Shown here in pieces: positions 23,666-23,948 of a stretch of 23,948 bases of DNA. Below the pieces are notes generated by a model, which saw only the letters and a program-made list of their open reading frames with translations, made no database searches and was not told the origin of the DNA. The stretch comes from an uncultured Aquincola sp. (GTDB lineage Bacteria; Pseudomonadota; Gammaproteobacteria; Burkholderiales; Burkholderiaceae). Each line of letters opens with the position of its first letter. The stretch's first letter is position 1. The stretch lies in the NCBI GenBank assembly GCA_937883885.1, contig CAKZXL010000055.1, positions 1-23,948 on the forward strand, given 5' to 3'. Made by a program: the position numbers and the translations under genes.

Positions 23666-23948
23666 TCAGTTGTCGGGCCGCACCTTGGCGCGCGCCAGCA
23701 CCGGCTTCCAGCGCTGCTGCTCCTGGGCGATGAAGCGGGCGTACTCGGCCGGCGTGCTGCCCACGGCAATGGCCGCTTCCTTCGACAGGTGGTCCATCGC
23801 CGCCGGTGCGGTGATGGCCTTGGCGCAGGCCGAGGCCAGCAGCTCCAGCGCGGGTGCCGGCAGGTTGGCCGGTGCCTGCACGCCGTACCACTGCGTCATC
23901 TCGAAGCCGGCAAAGCCTTGCTCGGCCACGGTGGGCACATCGGGCAGC
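23666..23948 (-). CDS. Bug/TctC-family receptor, C-terminal part (cut by window edge)
   Basis: About 94 residues of the C-terminus of another Bug receptor; the gene enters from beyond the right edge and stops at 23666. LPTVAEQGFAGFEMTQWYGVQAP and the ending QEQQRWKPVLARAKVR are the usual final segment of the family. No start is visible; the Met in MPTVAEQG is internal to the conserved region and is not a real start. It lies 30 bp upstream of the TctC receptor on the same strand, so the two may be cotranscribed. Confidence 0.9.
   Translation of the reverse strand, partial: LPDVPTVAEQGFAGFEMTQWYGVQAPANLPAPALELLASACAKAITAPAAMDHLSKEAAIAVGSTPAEYARFIAQEQQRWKPVLARAKVRPDN

Overview
The window comes from a very GC-rich chromosome. 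It carries several Bug/TctC-type extracytoplasmic solute receptors, a TctD/TctE-like two-component pair and Burkholderiales-style catabolic gene sets, so the source is most likely a beta-proteobacterium of the order Burkholderiales (Comamonadaceae or the Leptothrix/Rubrivivax/Ideonella group). This rests on gene content and protein style; no rRNA, tRNA, phage gene, IS element or CRISPR array is visible.

Layout. (1) 38-1621 (+) is a methyl-accepting chemotaxis protein with a TTG start. (2) 1679-7312 (-) is one six-gene unit. Read in transcription order it encodes a periplasmic binding protein, a permease and an ATPase of a NitT/TauT-type ABC importer, then a creatininase-family amidohydrolase, a type III glutamine synthetase and a NikR-family ribbon-helix-helix regulator. 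Upstream of the first gene lie a good sigma-54-type -24/-12 element and, exactly where transcription should start, a long interrupted palindrome. Its half-sites are 16 bp apart, the geometry of the E. coli NikR operator. The regulator keeps the fold but has Cys and Met where NikR has two of its four nickel ligands. Together this looks like a nitrogen-controlled, possibly metal- or ligand-gated system for importing and processing a small nitrogen compound. It is the most interesting part of the window.

(3) 7548-8534 (-) is a Bug receptor divergent from a catabolic cluster at 8711-13823 (+): DapA-family lyase, CitE-like CoA-ester lyase, CaiB/BaiF CoA-transferase, L-2-hydroxyglutarate-oxidase-like flavoprotein and a D-galactarolactone-isomerase-like amidohydrolase. 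A LysR regulator (13796-14719, -) and a second, divergent Bug receptor (14762-15766, +) close it. The natural reading is uptake and breakdown of an unknown hydroxy- or lactone-type organic acid through CoA esters.

(4) 15753-18068 (-) is a six-TM PAS-GGDEF-EAL cyclic-di-GMP enzyme with both catalytic motifs intact and a perfect 10-bp inverted repeat upstream of its likely start. (5) 18206-18709 (-) is a small exported DUF3299-like protein, translationally coupled to a metallo-beta-lactamase-fold protein (18694 to about 19530) that has lost its N-terminus. The missing end abuts an intact OmpR-type response regulator (19570-20238, +) and its TctE-like kinase (20235-21659, +). (6) 21670-22560 (-) is an EamA/DMT exporter, followed upstream by a TctC-type receptor (22610-23635, -) and a further Bug receptor cut by the window edge (23666-23948, -). 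No TctA/TctB membrane subunit is present. No gene-free stretch exceeds 300 bases; the largest, 7313-7547, holds the control region described above.
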